A stretch of DNA of 64,000 nt, taken from assembly GCF_024519725.1 (NCBI RefSeq), contig NZ_JALJRK010000018.1, positions 29,866-93,865 on the forward strand, read 5' to 3'. Below are positions 17,299 through 27,014 of this stretch, one piece after another (the first letter of the stretch is position 1; every line of letters starts with the position of its first letter). Below the pieces are notes generated by a model. It was not told the origin of the DNA. It did no database searches and saw only the letters and a list, made by a program, of their open reading frames with translations. This DNA comes from Microvirga sp. Mcv34. Lineage in GTDB: Bacteria > Pseudomonadota > Alphaproteobacteria > Rhizobiales > Beijerinckiaceae. Made by a program: the position numbers and the translations under genes.

Positions 17299-19936
17299 AT
17301 GCTGCAATCGAATTCCGCATCGGATCGCAGGCAGGAGCGCGAGGGGCGCGCCGAGCACGGGCACGCGCCAGCGGATTCCGCTGATCGCTTTTGGGTCTAT
17401 TCTGCGGAGGAAAGCCTTGCCCGCTATGGGACGGGGAAGGACGGATTGTCCGCGCAGGAAGCAACCCGGCGGCTGACGGACGTCGGACGCAATGTCGCCG
17501 TTGAGCCGACGCGGCGCAGGATCCTTGCGAAGATCGGCAAGCGCCTCGTCGAGCCGCTGATCGCCATCCTGATCGCGGCCGCTCTGATCTCAGGAGCTAC
17601 CGGAGACTGGGCGAGCTTCGGCATCATACTGACCATCCTGGGTCTTTCCATCGCTCTGGATGTCACGCAGGAGCATCGCGCCGAGACGGCCGCCGAAGCC
17701 CTCAGGCGTTCGGTGGCGGAGCGTTCGACCGTGGAGCGGGACGGCAAGCCGGTCAGCCTGCCGGTCGAGGAGATCGTCCCAGGCGATATCGTGCTGCTGC
17801 GGGCGGGTGATCTTGTACCGGCTGACGGGATCGTGCTCGACAGCAAAGCGGCCCATACGAACGAAGCCTTGCTGACCGGCGAGCCATTTCCGGTCGAGAA
17901 GCGGCCCGGCCCGAGCGACGCGGACACGCCGGCGGAAGCCTTCAATGCCCTGTTCGGTGGCACGGCGCTGGTGAGCGGCGAGGCCACCATGCTGGTGGCT
18001 GCCACCGGCGCCCGGACACGGTTCGGCGGCATTGCAGCCGCCCTGCGTTCAGTGGAGCCGCCCACCGCCTTCGAAAGAGGCCTGCACGCGTTCGGGATCC
18101 TGATTCTGCGGATGACCGCCTTCCTGGTGCTGTTCGTACTCCTCGCCAACCTGATGCTTCATCGGCCGGCTATCGAGTCCTTCCTCTTTGCCGTGGCACT
18201 GGCGGTCGGCCTAACGCCGGAACTGCTGCCGATGATCATGACCGTGACCTTGTCGCGGGGGGCTGTCCGCATGGCAGACCGAAAGGTGGTGGTGAAGCGC
18301 CTGTCGGCGATCCATGATCTTGGAGCCATGGATGTCCTCTGTACCGACAAGACCGGCACCCTGACCGAGGCGAGCATCGCACTGGTCGCTCATCCGGGCC
18401 TCGATGGGGCGGATTCGGAGCGGGTGATCGAATTGGCCGCGGTCAACAGCCGGTTCGAGAGCGGCGTGAGGAGCGCACTCGACGATGCCATTCTCGCACA
18501 TACGGAAAGTATATTCCTGGACCCCTGGCGGCGAATTGCGGACGTGCCTTTCGACTTCGAGCGCCGGCGCGTCTCCGTTCTTGCCGAGAGAAAAGGAGAG
18601 CGCTTTCTGATCGTGAAGGGGGCGCCTGAGGAGATCCTGGCGCGGTGCACCCATGTCGATCAGGGGGGCAGGTGTCGCGGTTCCCCTTGATGCCGATATG
18701 CGGGTGAGTCTGACACGCCTTCTCGACGATAAATCCGTTCAAGGGTTGCGCTGCCTCGCTGTCGCCTGGCGGAGCATGCCCGCGGAGCGCGACAGGCCTG
18801 CCGTCGATGATGAGCAGGACCTCGTCTTCGCCGGGTATTGCGTCTTCGTCGATCCGCCCAAACCCTCGGCGGCTCAGGCAATCGCACGGCTGGAAGCCGC
18901 CGGGGTGAGAATCAAGATCATCTCCGGCGATGCCGCACCGGTTCTGCGCCATATCGTCGAGTCTCTCGATGTTCCCGCGCGAGGATTGCTGACAGGAGCC
19001 GAAATTGCCAAGCTCAGTGATGAGGCGCTGGCTGCGCATGCGGCGAAGACCGACCTGTTCGCTCGCGTGTCACCCGATCAGAAGACGCGGATCGTCCGAG
19101 CGCTTCAGGCGCGGGGCCACACGGTCGGTTTCATCGGTGACGGCATCAACGACGCTCCTGCCATCAAGGCTGCGGATGCCGGCGTGTCCGTCGATGGCGC
19201 ATCCGATGTCGCCCGCGCCGCAGCCGACATGATCTTGTTGGAGCATGATCTGGAGGTCGTCGCCGATGGGGTTGCGGAGGGCAGGCGAACCTATGCGAAC
19301 ATCATGAAATACATTCGCATGGGGACATCTTCGAACTTCGGCAACATGCTGTCGATGGCGCTCGCATCCCTGTTCTTACCCTTCCTTCCACTGACCCCGA
19401 TCCAGGTTCTCCTCAACAACCTGCTCTACGACGTCAGCGAAACCGGCATTCCTTTCGACAATGTCAATGAGCGCGAAATCGCTCGTCCTCATAGCTGGAA
19501 CATGCACGAACTGTTGCGGTTCTCGTTGATCATGGGGCCCCTGTCGTCCGTCTTCGACATCGCGACCTTCGTCGTCCTGCTGCAGGGATTCGGTGCCTCG
19601 GCCGAGGTGTTTCGGACCGGGTGGTTCGTGGAATCCACGGTGACGCAGATTCTCGTCGTTTTCCTGATCCGCACGTCCCTGCCGGCTTGGGTGAGCTGGC
19701 CGAACAGGGTGCTGGTGGCGAGTTCGCTCGCGACCCTGGGCGTGGCTCTCCTCCTCGCCCTCTCGCCCCTGGGAAGTCGCTTAGGGTTCGGGGCGCTTCC
19801 GTGGCCCATCCTATCGATCATGGCTGCTCTCGGGGCAGGCTACCTCTTCATGGCTGAGATTCTGAAACGGATCGCCCTACCCAAGTGGCACTCGAGGGCA
19901 AGGCGCTATGGCAGGGGCTTGAAAGCTGCCGGCTGA
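17299..19936 (+). pseudogene. mgtA: Mg2+-importing P-type ATPase (MgtA/MgtB), frameshifted
   Basis: Two overlapping frames together encode one P3B-type ATPase of about 880 residues, close to the usual length of about 900. The first part (to the stop at 18690) holds the actuator motif LTGEP, the helix motif VALAVGLTPELLPMI and the phosphorylation motif CTDKTGTLTE, and ends in the nucleotide domain after ARCTHVDQG. The second part picks up at GAGVAVPLD and contains the hinge motif GDGINDAPAIKAAD and the last six helices. The break is at a run of six G at 18663-18668; removing one G restores the frame. This could be a sequencing error, a real mutation or slippage. Its 3' end overlaps the convergent ftsH gene by 31 bases. 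Confidence 0.88.
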
Positions 19937-21810
19937 ATGTCCCTTCCGCCCTTCGCACTTGGGATTTCACGGCCTGGTTTGACGGTTGTGGAACCGTCGG
20001 GCTGTCGCAGGGGCGAGAAGTCCTCCACAGTAATGGTTTCCTTGCTCAGAAGCAGGTTCGCACCGGCCTCGAGATCATTCCTTCGCTCCCGAAGGATGGT
20101 CACGGCCCGTTTGAAAGCCCGATCAACGAGGTCGCGACTTTCGACGTCGATCTCGCGAAGTGTTTCCTCGGACGCGTTCGGCCGCTCAATGGCGGGCGCG
20201 CCCAGGAAAGGTTGCTGCGGGGGAAGATAGGTGCGTTGGCCCGTCGTGCCGGCCATGCCGTAGCGGGTCACCATCTCGAAGGCGATCTCGGTCGCTCTCT
20301 GCAGGTCGTCGGCGGCTCCGGTCGAGACTTCTCCCGCAAAGACGAGGGATTCCGCGGCGCGTCCCCCCATGAGGACGGCGATCCGGTTCTGAAGGTCAGT
20401 CTGAGACAGGAGAAAGCGATCTTCGGTCGGTCGCTGGATCGTGTAGCCGAGCGCGCCGACGCCTCGCGGGATGATCGATACCTTCAGGACTGGATCGACC
20501 CCCGAGAGGCTCGCGGCGACCAGGGCATGGCCCATCTCATGGTAGGCCACCCGGCGCTTCTCTTCCGGGTTGAGCACCCGGCTCTTCTTCTCGAGACCGG
20601 CGACAATGCGCTCGATGGCGTTCGTGAAATCGTCGAGCGAGACATCCTCGGCGTTGCGGCGCGTTGCAATGATCGCCGCCTCGTTCACCAGGTTGGCCAG
20701 GTCCGCGCCCGTGAAGCCCGTCGTCAGCCCGGCAATGTCGTCGAGGCTGACGCTCGGGGCCAGCCGGATCTTGCTGACGTGGACCTTGAGGATCTCCACG
20801 CGGCCTTTTCGGTCGGGCCTGTCGATGAGAACCTGCCGGTCGAAGCGACCCGGACGCAGGAGGGCGGGATCCAGCACCTCGGGGCGGTTCGTGGCGGCCA
20901 GGAGAATCACGCCGCTCGAAGGGTCGAAGCCGTCGAGCTCGGCCAGAAGCTGATTGAGCGTCTGCTCCTTCTCGTCATACCCGCCCACGAGGTTGCCGAC
21001 AGACCGGCTGCGGCCAAGTGCATCCAGTTCGTCGATGAAGATGATGCAAGGGGCGGCCTTCCGGGCCTGTTCGAACAGATCCCGCACTCGTGCGGCGCCC
21101 ACGCCGACGAACATCTCGACAAATTCGGAGCCGGAAATCGAGAAGAACGCGACGCCGGCCTCTCCGGCCACGGCGCGGGCCATCAGGGTCTTGCCGGTGC
21201 CGGGCGGGCCGATCAGGAGGATGCCTTTGGGAATGCGGGCCCCAAGGCGGCCATAGGCCTTGGGATCCTTGAGGAAGTTGACCACTTCCTGCAGTTCGAA
21301 CTTGGCCTCGTCGGCCCCGGCCACATCCGCGAAGGTGACCTTGGTGTCCGTCTCGACATAGACTTTGGCCTTCGACTTGCCGATGGACATCAAACCGCCC
21401 AGGCCCTGGCGCTCCGCCATTCGGCGGAACAGGAACGACCAGAGAAGATAGAAGACAAAGACCGGCAGAATCCAGGACAGGATCGTGGAGACGATGCCGC
21501 CGGAGGGGGCGCCCGTGACAGTCACGCCCTTGGCGGCGAGCTTTTCCGCCAGCTCGGGATCGACCCGCGCAGTCGCAAAATAGGATTTGCCGTCGTGGGT
21601 CGGGGCCTTCAAAGCGCCCGTGATGGTGTCCTGCCCCACCGTGACCTGGGCGACCTTGCCGTCGGAGACAAGCTGCTCGAACTGGCTGTAAGGGATGGTC
21701 TCGACCTGCCGGTACGTGGTCCAGAATTCCTGGACGAGCAGAACACCGAGAGCCGCAGCGAAGATGTACCAGAGGGTCCATTGCTGCTTGCGAGCGTTCG
21801 GATCCGTCAT
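19906..21810 (-). CDS. ftsH: ATP-dependent zinc metalloprotease FtsH
   Basis: This membrane protease degrades damaged or regulatory proteins. The start at 21810 follows AAGGAA and gives 634 residues. Two helices ([19 protein letters not shown] and [20 protein letters not shown]) flank a periplasmic domain. The AAA domain has Walker A GPPGTGKT, Walker [10 protein letters not shown] and the arginine-finger region [20 protein letters not shown]. The protease domain carries the zinc motif HEMGH with the third ligand expected later in the domain. Most Hyphomicrobiales have a housekeeping ftsH beside tilS, so this copy, next to an Mg2+ ATPase and a CBS protein, is probably an accessory paralogue (inference). 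Confidence 0.95.
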   Translation of the reverse strand: MTDPNARKQQWTLWYIFAAALGVLLVQEFWTTYRQVETIPYSQFEQLVSDGKVAQVTVGQDTITGALKAPTHDGKSYFATARVDPELAEKLAAKGVTVTGAPSGGIVSTILSWILPVFVFYLLWSFLFRRMAERQGLGGLMSIGKSKAKVYVETDTKVTFADVAGADEAKFELQEVVNFLKDPKAYGRLGARIPKGILLIGPPGTGKTLMARAVAGEAGVAFFSISGSEFVEMFVGVGAARVRDLFEQARKAAPCIIFIDELDALGRSRSVGNLVGGYDEKEQTLNQLLAELDGFDPSSGVILLAATNRPEVLDPALLRPGRFDRQVLIDRPDRKGRVEILKVHVSKIRLAPSVSLDDIAGLTTGFTGADLANLVNEAAIIATRRNAEDVSLDDFTNAIERIVAGLEKKSRVLNPEEKRRVAYHEMGHALVAASLSGVDPVLKVSIIPRGVGALGYTIQRPTEDRFLLSQTDLQNRIAVLMGGRAAESLVFAGEVSTGAADDLQRATEIAFEMVTRYGMAGTTGQRTYLPPQQPFLGAPAIERPNASEETLREIDVESRDLVDRAFKRAVTILRERRNDLEAGANLLLSKETITVEDFSPLRQPDGSTTVKPGREIPSAKGGRDIQPAAFKPLP

Positions 21811-22044
21811 GCGCTTTCCTTCCTGGCCCCTCGGGTTGCCGGCCATCATAGAGATGACCGCTCGGAACGAGTTGAGGCACATCAAGAAAGGCGGCCTGAC
21901 GATCGCGACCGACAGACCAATGAATGGACTGGCAGGCGTTGGCAGGAGATGCCACTGCGCTTGGTGGACGGAAACATCCTCCCGTCAAACGTCATAGGCG
22001 GTCGTGCGGGATGCGCACGACTGCCTATGACGGAGCGTCAAGAA

Positions 22045-22482
22045 TTAGCCGACGCGGGGGCGCAGCGGAGCCGGGGAGCCGAGCGTCAGGGTGACAGGCT
22101 TCACGGCGAAGGCGCCGTCACCGATCAGGACATGGGCGAGGGCGGCGAGCGCCAGGAAGGCGGGGTATTCCCAGCCGCCGTTCGGCGCGTTGAACACCCA
22201 GCCGTTCGGGGCGTGCACGAGCAGGGCGCCCAGGAGGACGGGCAGGAGCACGACGGACACGGCGCGGCCATAGAAGCCCAGCAGGATGGCGGCACCGCCG
22301 ATCAACTCGGCCAGGATGATCGGCCAGGCCAGGAAGGCCGGAAAGCCGGCCTGGGTGAGGAAGCCGGCGAAGCCCGGCACCGTGAAGATGGCGATCTTCA
22401 GATAGGCATGGGCGATGAACATGATGCCAAGAGCCGCACGCAGGGCGAAAGCACCATAGGGAGCAAGGCGAGTATCGATCAT
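22045..22482 (-). CDS. DoxX family membrane protein
   Basis: This 145-residue protein has four helices. The first (APYGAFALRAALGIMFIAHAYLKI) contains the R-x-x-x-G-x-x-F-x-x-H/A pattern of DoxX; the others are FLAWPIILAELIGGAAILLG, AVSVVLLPVLLGALLVHA and a C-terminal ALAALAHVLIGDGAFAV. The family is linked to quinone or thiosulfate chemistry and redox stress, but the exact role of this member is unknown. A single gene, about 170 bases downstream of the aldo/keto reductase gene on the same strand. Confidence 0.82.
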   Translation of the reverse strand: MIDTRLAPYGAFALRAALGIMFIAHAYLKIAIFTVPGFAGFLTQAGFPAFLAWPIILAELIGGAAILLGFYGRAVSVVLLPVLLGALLVHAPNGWVFNAPNGGWEYPAFLALAALAHVLIGDGAFAVKPVTLTLGSPAPLRPRVG

Positions 22483-22649
22483 GGTGTTGTCTCCGGGACC
22501 CCTGTGGTCCGTGTGCGAAGAACCTGATCCTTTCGCTGATGCAATGCAATCGACCGTAGCGCAGGAAGATCATTGCTATAATGCAAGAAAGCCCCGCTTG
22601 GGCGAGGCCTTCTGGATCTCCCGTGTGCGGTCGCAGCCCTGAACGAGCC

Positions 22650-23669
22650 TCAGGTCGCCGGAGCCGTCCAGGGGGCCCGCCCTTCGACCGGATAAGCCGG
22701 GTCGTTGTAGCCGGGCGTCGAGGGATGGCCGGCCGGAACGAGGCTGTCCACGAGGGCTTCGTCCTCGGCGGTGAAGCGGTAGTCGAGGGCCTTGAGGTAA
22801 TCGTCCCACTGCTCTTCCGTGCGCGGACCCGTGATCACCGCCGTGACGATGCGGTTGTTCAGGACCCACCCCACGGCGAACTGGCCCGCCGTGATGCCGC
22901 GCGCTTCCGCATGGCGTTTGAGGTCCTGCGCGATCTGGAGCGATTCCGGCCGCCACTCGGTCTGCATCATCCGCTTGTCCTGGCGGCCGGCGCGGCTCGT
23001 CTCCGGCGGCGGCGCGTCGGGGCTGTACTTGCCGGTGAGGACGCCGCGCGCGAGGGGCGAATAAGGCACGACGCCGAGGCCATAGTAGTGGCAGGCGGGC
23101 AGGTGCTCGACCTCGGGCATCCGGTTCATGGCGTTGTAATAGGGCTGGCTCACCACGGGCCGGTCGATGCCGAGTTCGTCGCAGAGGCGGCAGATCTCGG
23201 CCACGCGCCAAGCCTTGTGGTTCGAGACGCCGAAATACCGGATCTTGCCCTGGCGCACGAGATCGCCCAGGGCGCGGACCGTCTCGGTGAGGGGCGTCGA
23301 ATAATCCTCCCTGTGGATGTAGTAGATGTCGATCCACTCCGTGCCGAGCCGCCGCAGGCTCGCCTCGGCGGATTCGATGATGTGCCGGCGCGAGAGGCCG
23401 CGTTCGTTGGGGCCCTGTCCGGTCGGATTGGCCACCTTCGTGGCGAGCACCCAATGGGAGCGATGCGCCGCGATCGCCCGTCCCGTGATCTCCTCGGAGA
23501 CGCCTTCGTTGTAGACGTCGGCCGTGTCGATGAAGTTCACGCCCGCCTCGCGGGCCTTCGCGATGATGCGCCCGGAGAGCGCCTCGTCGGTCGGTCCGCC
23601 GAACATCATCGTGCCGAGGCAGATCGGCGAGACCTTGAGGCCGGACCGGCCGAGATTGCGGTATTCCAT
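22650..23669 (-). CDS. Aldo/keto reductase
   Basis: This is an NADPH-dependent TIM-barrel oxidoreductase of 339 residues. The start at 23669 (MEYRNLGRSGLKVSPICLG) has GGAG seven bases upstream; an ATG five codons earlier is possible. The catalytic tetrad is visible as Asp and Tyr in FIDTADVYNEG, Lys in VLATKVAN and His in IYYIHREDY. The family is close to the YhdN/Tas-like group acting on small aldehydes and sugars. It lies 50 bases after the ketopantoate-reductase-like gene and could share its transcript. Confidence 0.9.
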   Translation of the reverse strand: MEYRNLGRSGLKVSPICLGTMMFGGPTDEALSGRIIAKAREAGVNFIDTADVYNEGVSEEITGRAIAAHRSHWVLATKVANPTGQGPNERGLSRRHIIESAEASLRRLGTEWIDIYYIHREDYSTPLTETVRALGDLVRQGKIRYFGVSNHKAWRVAEICRLCDELGIDRPVVSQPYYNAMNRMPEVEHLPACHYYGLGVVPYSPLARGVLTGKYSPDAPPPETSRAGRQDKRMMQTEWRPESLQIAQDLKRHAEARGITAGQFAVGWVLNNRIVTAVITGPRTEEQWDDYLKALDYRFTAEDEALVDSLVPAGHPSTPGYNDPAYPVEGRAPWTAPAT

Positions 23670-23718
23670 GTGAATCTCCGTCATGATGCATTCATCCGAT
23701 GAGCAGGCAGGCGCCCGG

Positions 23719-24708
23719 TCAGCGTCTCGGTGATGCACCGAGAGCCGAGAGCTGCGCCTCGGCCTCGGTGACCGAGATCGCTCCCGGCTTGAGACCTTCC
23801 CGCGCCATGCGGGCGCCCAGCTCGGTGAAATAGGTGTTGGCCGGCACGGGCACGCCATGCAGGCGTCCGAGCAGCACGATCTCGCCGTTGAGGTAATCCG
23901 TCTCGATGGACCCACCGCCGCGCGCGAGGCTCTGCGTCGTCGAGCTGCCCAGGCGGTCGATCCCTGCAATCGGCTGCTGTTTCACCAGCTGCGCCCTGCG
24001 CGCATCGGCGGTGCCCACATCGAGCCAGGGAATGCCGGCCGCCCTGTAGACGGCTTCCGCCTCGGCGCGAACGAGGGCTTCCAGATGCTTGAAATCGGCA
24101 TCGAGCCCGAGGGCGGCCTGCAGGATGTTACTCAGGTTGAGGATGAGCTTGCCGTACTTGCTCTGCATCACGTCCTGCGACACGAAGGCCGCGATGTTGG
24201 CCGCCTCCAGCGCCTCAGCGAGCTTCGCGTCGTGCGCGTTGCTGCCGTCGGGATAGCGCCCTATGTCGAAGATGCCGTGACGCGGCACGGAGTGTGCGGC
24301 GATCTCACCCGGCGCCGAGATCGCCGCAGGCATGATCACCGTCACGCCATGCACTTCGGGAAACAGGCGAAGGGCCAGCCGCTCGTTCGTCACGCCGTTC
24401 TGGATGCAGAACAGCGGCTGCCCGGTGACGCCCGCGGCCCGCAGGCGTTCGAGTGCCGCGAGCGTGTCCTGCGTCTTCATCGTCAGCAGGATGGCATCGT
24501 CCGGGCGGAAGTCGATCTCCGTCGGGTCGGACACGCAGGAGAACCGGGCGCGCTCGGTCTTCTGCGGCGTGCGCAGAAGAAGTCCGTCGTCCTGGATCGC
24601 CTTGAGCTGGGCGCCGCGCGCGATGCCGATCACTTCTTGCCCCGAGAGCGTCAGGGCCGCCGCGACGGTCCCTCCGATTGCGCCGACGCCATAGACAATG
24701 ATCCGCAT
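23719..24708 (-). CDS. Ketopantoate reductase family protein (ApbA/PanE)
   Basis: The 329-residue protein has an N-terminal Rossmann fold (MRIIVYGVGAIGGTVAAAL) and the C-terminal helical ApbA domain, including the region SKYGKLILNLSNILQA with the conserved Lys. True PanE makes pantoate for coenzyme A, but many paralogues of this length reduce other 2-oxo acids. The neighbouring aldo/keto reductase and absence of other pan genes favour an alternative substrate, so no symbol is given. Confidence 0.82.
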   Translation of the reverse strand: MRIIVYGVGAIGGTVAAALTLSGQEVIGIARGAQLKAIQDDGLLLRTPQKTERARFSCVSDPTEIDFRPDDAILLTMKTQDTLAALERLRAAGVTGQPLFCIQNGVTNERLALRLFPEVHGVTVIMPAAISAPGEIAAHSVPRHGIFDIGRYPDGSNAHDAKLAEALEAANIAAFVSQDVMQSKYGKLILNLSNILQAALGLDADFKHLEALVRAEAEAVYRAAGIPWLDVGTADARRAQLVKQQPIAGIDRLGSSTTQSLARGGGSIETDYLNGEIVLLGRLHGVPVPANTYFTELGARMAREGLKPGAISVTEAEAQLSALGASPRR

Positions 24709-24794
24709 GATGATCCTCGTGTGAAAGACGGATGTGTGGGGAGAGAGGCTCGGAAAACACCTTTAAGCGCGATATCCCACTTCTTCCAGCATTT

Positions 24795-24844
24795 AGAGCA
24801 TCGTGCGGAAAAGTGGATCCGGTTTTCCGCAAGTACGATGCTCT
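24795..24844. repeat. Palindromic intergenic repeat, type 1
   Basis: The 50-base unit begins AGAGCATCGTGCGGAAAAG and ends CCGCAAGTACGATGCTCT, so the ends AGAGCATCGT are inverted and the inner halves (GCGGAAAA and TTTTCCGC) also pair. Units of this form are abundant in Hyphomicrobiales genomes and probably fold as RNA or DNA hairpins. Confidence 0.65.
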
Positions 24845-24855
24845 CATCTAGAGAG

Positions 24856-24909
24856 AAAGCATCGGATCCAATCCCAAAAGTGCAAATCCACTTTTGGGTC
24901 CGATGCTTT
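24856..24909. repeat. Palindromic intergenic repeat, type 2
   Basis: The unit has inverted ends AAAGCATCGG / CCGATGCTTT enclosing CCCAAAAGTG / CACTTTTGGG, forming a long two-block hairpin. It lies 11 bases from the type 1 repeat and shares the GCATCGG core with it, so the two are probably related. Confidence 0.6.
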
Positions 24910-24972
24910 AGAGAGATTTTCGGCGAAGTGGTTCGGGGGCGCCATCAAGAGTGCGGCATGGCAAATCATTGT

Positions 24973-25093
24973 CCCTCTGCCCTCATCCTGAGGAGGATTG
25001 CGTGAGCAATCCGTCTCGAAGGAGGATCCAGTACGCGCTGGAACCTCCTTCGAGACGGTCGCTGCGCGACCTCCTCAGGATGAGGGCAGAGGG
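24973..25093. repeat. Large double inverted repeat
   Basis: Outer arms of 24 bases (24973-24996 and 25070-25093, beginning CCCTCTGCCCTCATCCTGAG) are perfect inverted copies. Inner arms of 15 bases (25011-25025 and 25044-25058, CCGTCTCGAAGGAGG) are also perfect. The CTCATCCTGAGGAG core is familiar from repeats dispersed through Bradyrhizobium and Methylobacterium intergenic regions. It lies just downstream of the ThuA gene stop and could fold as a strong RNA stem at the end of the sugar operon. Confidence 0.75.
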
Positions 25094-25155
25094 AGTAAGG
25101 TGCCGTGAGAGCGTCGTTCTCCGGGGTCGCACTCCAAGCTAAAAGGCGATTTGAA

Positions 25156-25800
25156 TCAGTCGCGCGCCGCCCACACCATGCCGCGCCGCAGGATGGTGCG
25201 CATTTCGGGCACGTCGAACTCCTTCGCCACGTGGCCGAGGGAGCTGTAGAAGACGCGGCCCTGGCCGTGGCGGCGCTTCCACACGACCGGCATGACCACA
25301 CCGTCGATCCAGGGCGCGTGCTCGCCCGAGAACGTCGTCGTGGCGAGGACCTCGTTCGAGGGATCCACATGCATGTAGTATTGTTCGGAATGGTAGTCGA
25401 AATCGCCGATGCCCTGCATGACCGGATCGTCGGGCCGCGTGACGTTCACGCGGTAATCGATGATGTTGCCGGGATGAGCCACCCATTGGCCGCCGCACAT
25501 GAACTGGTACTCGACCGCCTCGCGGAAGGCGTCGCCCATGCCGCCGTGAAAGCCGGCGAGGCCGGTGCCATCGCGGACGGCCTGGGAGAGGTTCGACACC
25601 TCGTCCTTCTCGATCTTCGACATGGTGAAGATCGGCACGATGAGACTCATCGTGGAGAGCTGCGGGCTGGCGAAGGCGCGGGTCGAGTTCTCCAGGTGAA
25701 CCTGGAAACCCTCGTCCCGCAGCATCGCGGCCACGATGGCGGCGCATTGTTCCGGCTCATGACCGGGCCAGCCGCCCCACACGATGAGTGCTTCGCGCAT
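25156..25800 (-). CDS. ThuA-like domain protein
   Basis: The 214-residue protein matches the ThuA fold, a class I glutamine-amidotransferase-like family. It begins MREALIVWGGWPGHEPEQC, has the central GLAGFHGGMGDAF and the C-terminal GRVFYSSLGHVAKEF. ThuA of Sinorhizobium acts in trehalose and disaccharide use with ThuB, a Gfo/Idh dehydrogenase; a Gfo/Idh gene lies just upstream here. It is the last gene of the seven-gene sugar operon, 34 bases after its neighbour. Confidence 0.85.
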   Translation of the reverse strand: MREALIVWGGWPGHEPEQCAAIVAAMLRDEGFQVHLENSTRAFASPQLSTMSLIVPIFTMSKIEKDEVSNLSQAVRDGTGLAGFHGGMGDAFREAVEYQFMCGGQWVAHPGNIIDYRVNVTRPDDPVMQGIGDFDYHSEQYYMHVDPSNEVLATTTFSGEHAPWIDGVVMPVVWKRRHGQGRVFYSSLGHVAKEFDVPEMRTILRRGMVWAARD

Positions 25801-25834
25801 CGTTCGTACTTTCTTTCTCTTGCTTCGCTCGATG

Positions 25835-27010
25835 TCAGGCGGCAGACGCCGTCTCCGGCAGGCCCTTCCAGAGAAGCGCCGCGTCGGAATCCTCCAGTAC
25901 GGCCGGCCGTTCGAGTGACGTGGTGATCGCGCGCGGCTGTCCGGTGGCGGCTCCTTCGAGGATGCTGTGCATGACCTCGAGAACGTGCAAGCCGAGGCGG
26001 CCGCTCGAGCGGTGCGGCGTGCCGTTCAGCACGGCGCTGGCGAGGTCCGCGAGGCCGAGCGCGCGATAGTTCGCCTTGTTCGGAATGTCGGGGGCCCAGT
26101 TCGGCGAGCGCCAGTTGGGAGAGCCCAGCGGCATCTCGCTGGAATCCACCGCGCGCCAGTCGCCGCCGCGCTCGGTGATCTCCACCTGCCCGCCGAAGAA
26201 GTTGGGGTCCGGCACCCGCAGGGAGCCTTCCGCGCCGTAGATCTCGATGGCCGGATGGCCGTGCTTCCACACGTCCCAGCTCATGCAGAAGGTGACCTGC
26301 GCACCCGAGGCGAATTCGAGCAGCGACATCACGTGGGTCGGCGTCTCGACGGCGATGCGCTGGCCCTTGCGCGGCGACTCGGAGGTCACGATACGCTCGG
26401 GGTAGCCGATGCTCGACATGGCGACGACGCGCTGCACAGGGCCGATGAGATTCACGAGGGCGCTCAGGTAATAGGGCGCCATGTCGAGGATCGGGCCGCC
26501 GCCGGGCTTGAAGAAGAATTCCGGATCGGGATGCCAGTGCTCCATGCCGTGCGACATCAGGAAAGCCGTGCCGGACAGGATGCGCCCGATCTTGCCCTCG
26601 TCGACGAGATTGCGGGCAAGCCGTCCGCCCGCGCCGAGGAAGGTATCCGGGGCGCAGCCGAGCAGGAGGCCACGCGCCTCGGCCTCATCCACGAGTTTGC
26701 GGCCCTGCTCGAAATCGACCGCGAGCGGCTTTTCCGAGAACACGTGCTTTCCGGCGGAGAGAGCCGCGAGCGAGACGCCGAAATGAGCCGCCGGGACCGT
26801 GAGGTTGACCACGAGGTCGATGTCCTCGCGGGCGAGAAGCTCATCGACCGAAAGGGCCTCGATGCCGTGCCGGCTCGCCTGGGCCTGCGCGACCTCGGGC
26901 TTCATGTCCGCGCAGGCGCGCAGGGTGAGGCCGCGATAGGCCGGGATGTTCCGGAGATAGATGCCTGAGATGTTGCCGCATCCGATGATGCCGACATTGA
27001 GGGAATTCAT
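25835..27010 (-). CDS. Gfo/Idh/MocA family oxidoreductase
   Basis: This NAD(P)-dependent sugar dehydrogenase or isomerase has 391 residues. The start at 27010 gives MNSLNVGIIGCGNISGIYL, a Rossmann motif, and follows the upstream stop by four bases. The conserved EKP motif appears in HVFSEKPLAVDFEQGRKLVD. The C-terminal alpha/beta domain contains PGGGPILDMAPYYLSALVNL, typical of the ThuB-like branch. It probably oxidises the sugar imported by this operon; the substrate is unknown. Confidence 0.9.
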   Translation of the reverse strand: MNSLNVGIIGCGNISGIYLRNIPAYRGLTLRACADMKPEVAQAQASRHGIEALSVDELLAREDIDLVVNLTVPAAHFGVSLAALSAGKHVFSEKPLAVDFEQGRKLVDEAEARGLLLGCAPDTFLGAGGRLARNLVDEGKIGRILSGTAFLMSHGMEHWHPDPEFFFKPGGGPILDMAPYYLSALVNLIGPVQRVVAMSSIGYPERIVTSESPRKGQRIAVETPTHVMSLLEFASGAQVTFCMSWDVWKHGHPAIEIYGAEGSLRVPDPNFFGGQVEITERGGDWRAVDSSEMPLGSPNWRSPNWAPDIPNKANYRALGLADLASAVLNGTPHRSSGRLGLHVLEVMHSILEGAATGQPRAITTSLERPAVLEDSDAALLWKGLPETASAA

Positions 27011-27014
27011 GATC

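Noticed and set aside
19885..22527. 880-codon plus-strand open frame
   Set aside because: It is antisense to ftsH and DoxX, whose motifs are unambiguous; the translation has no recognisable domain and is a product of high-GC codon bias.
22576..23691. 371-codon minus-strand frame and its plus-strand partner over the aldo/keto reductase
   Set aside because: Both are low-complexity shadows rich in Arg, Pro and Gly; the reductase frame holds the catalytic tetrad.
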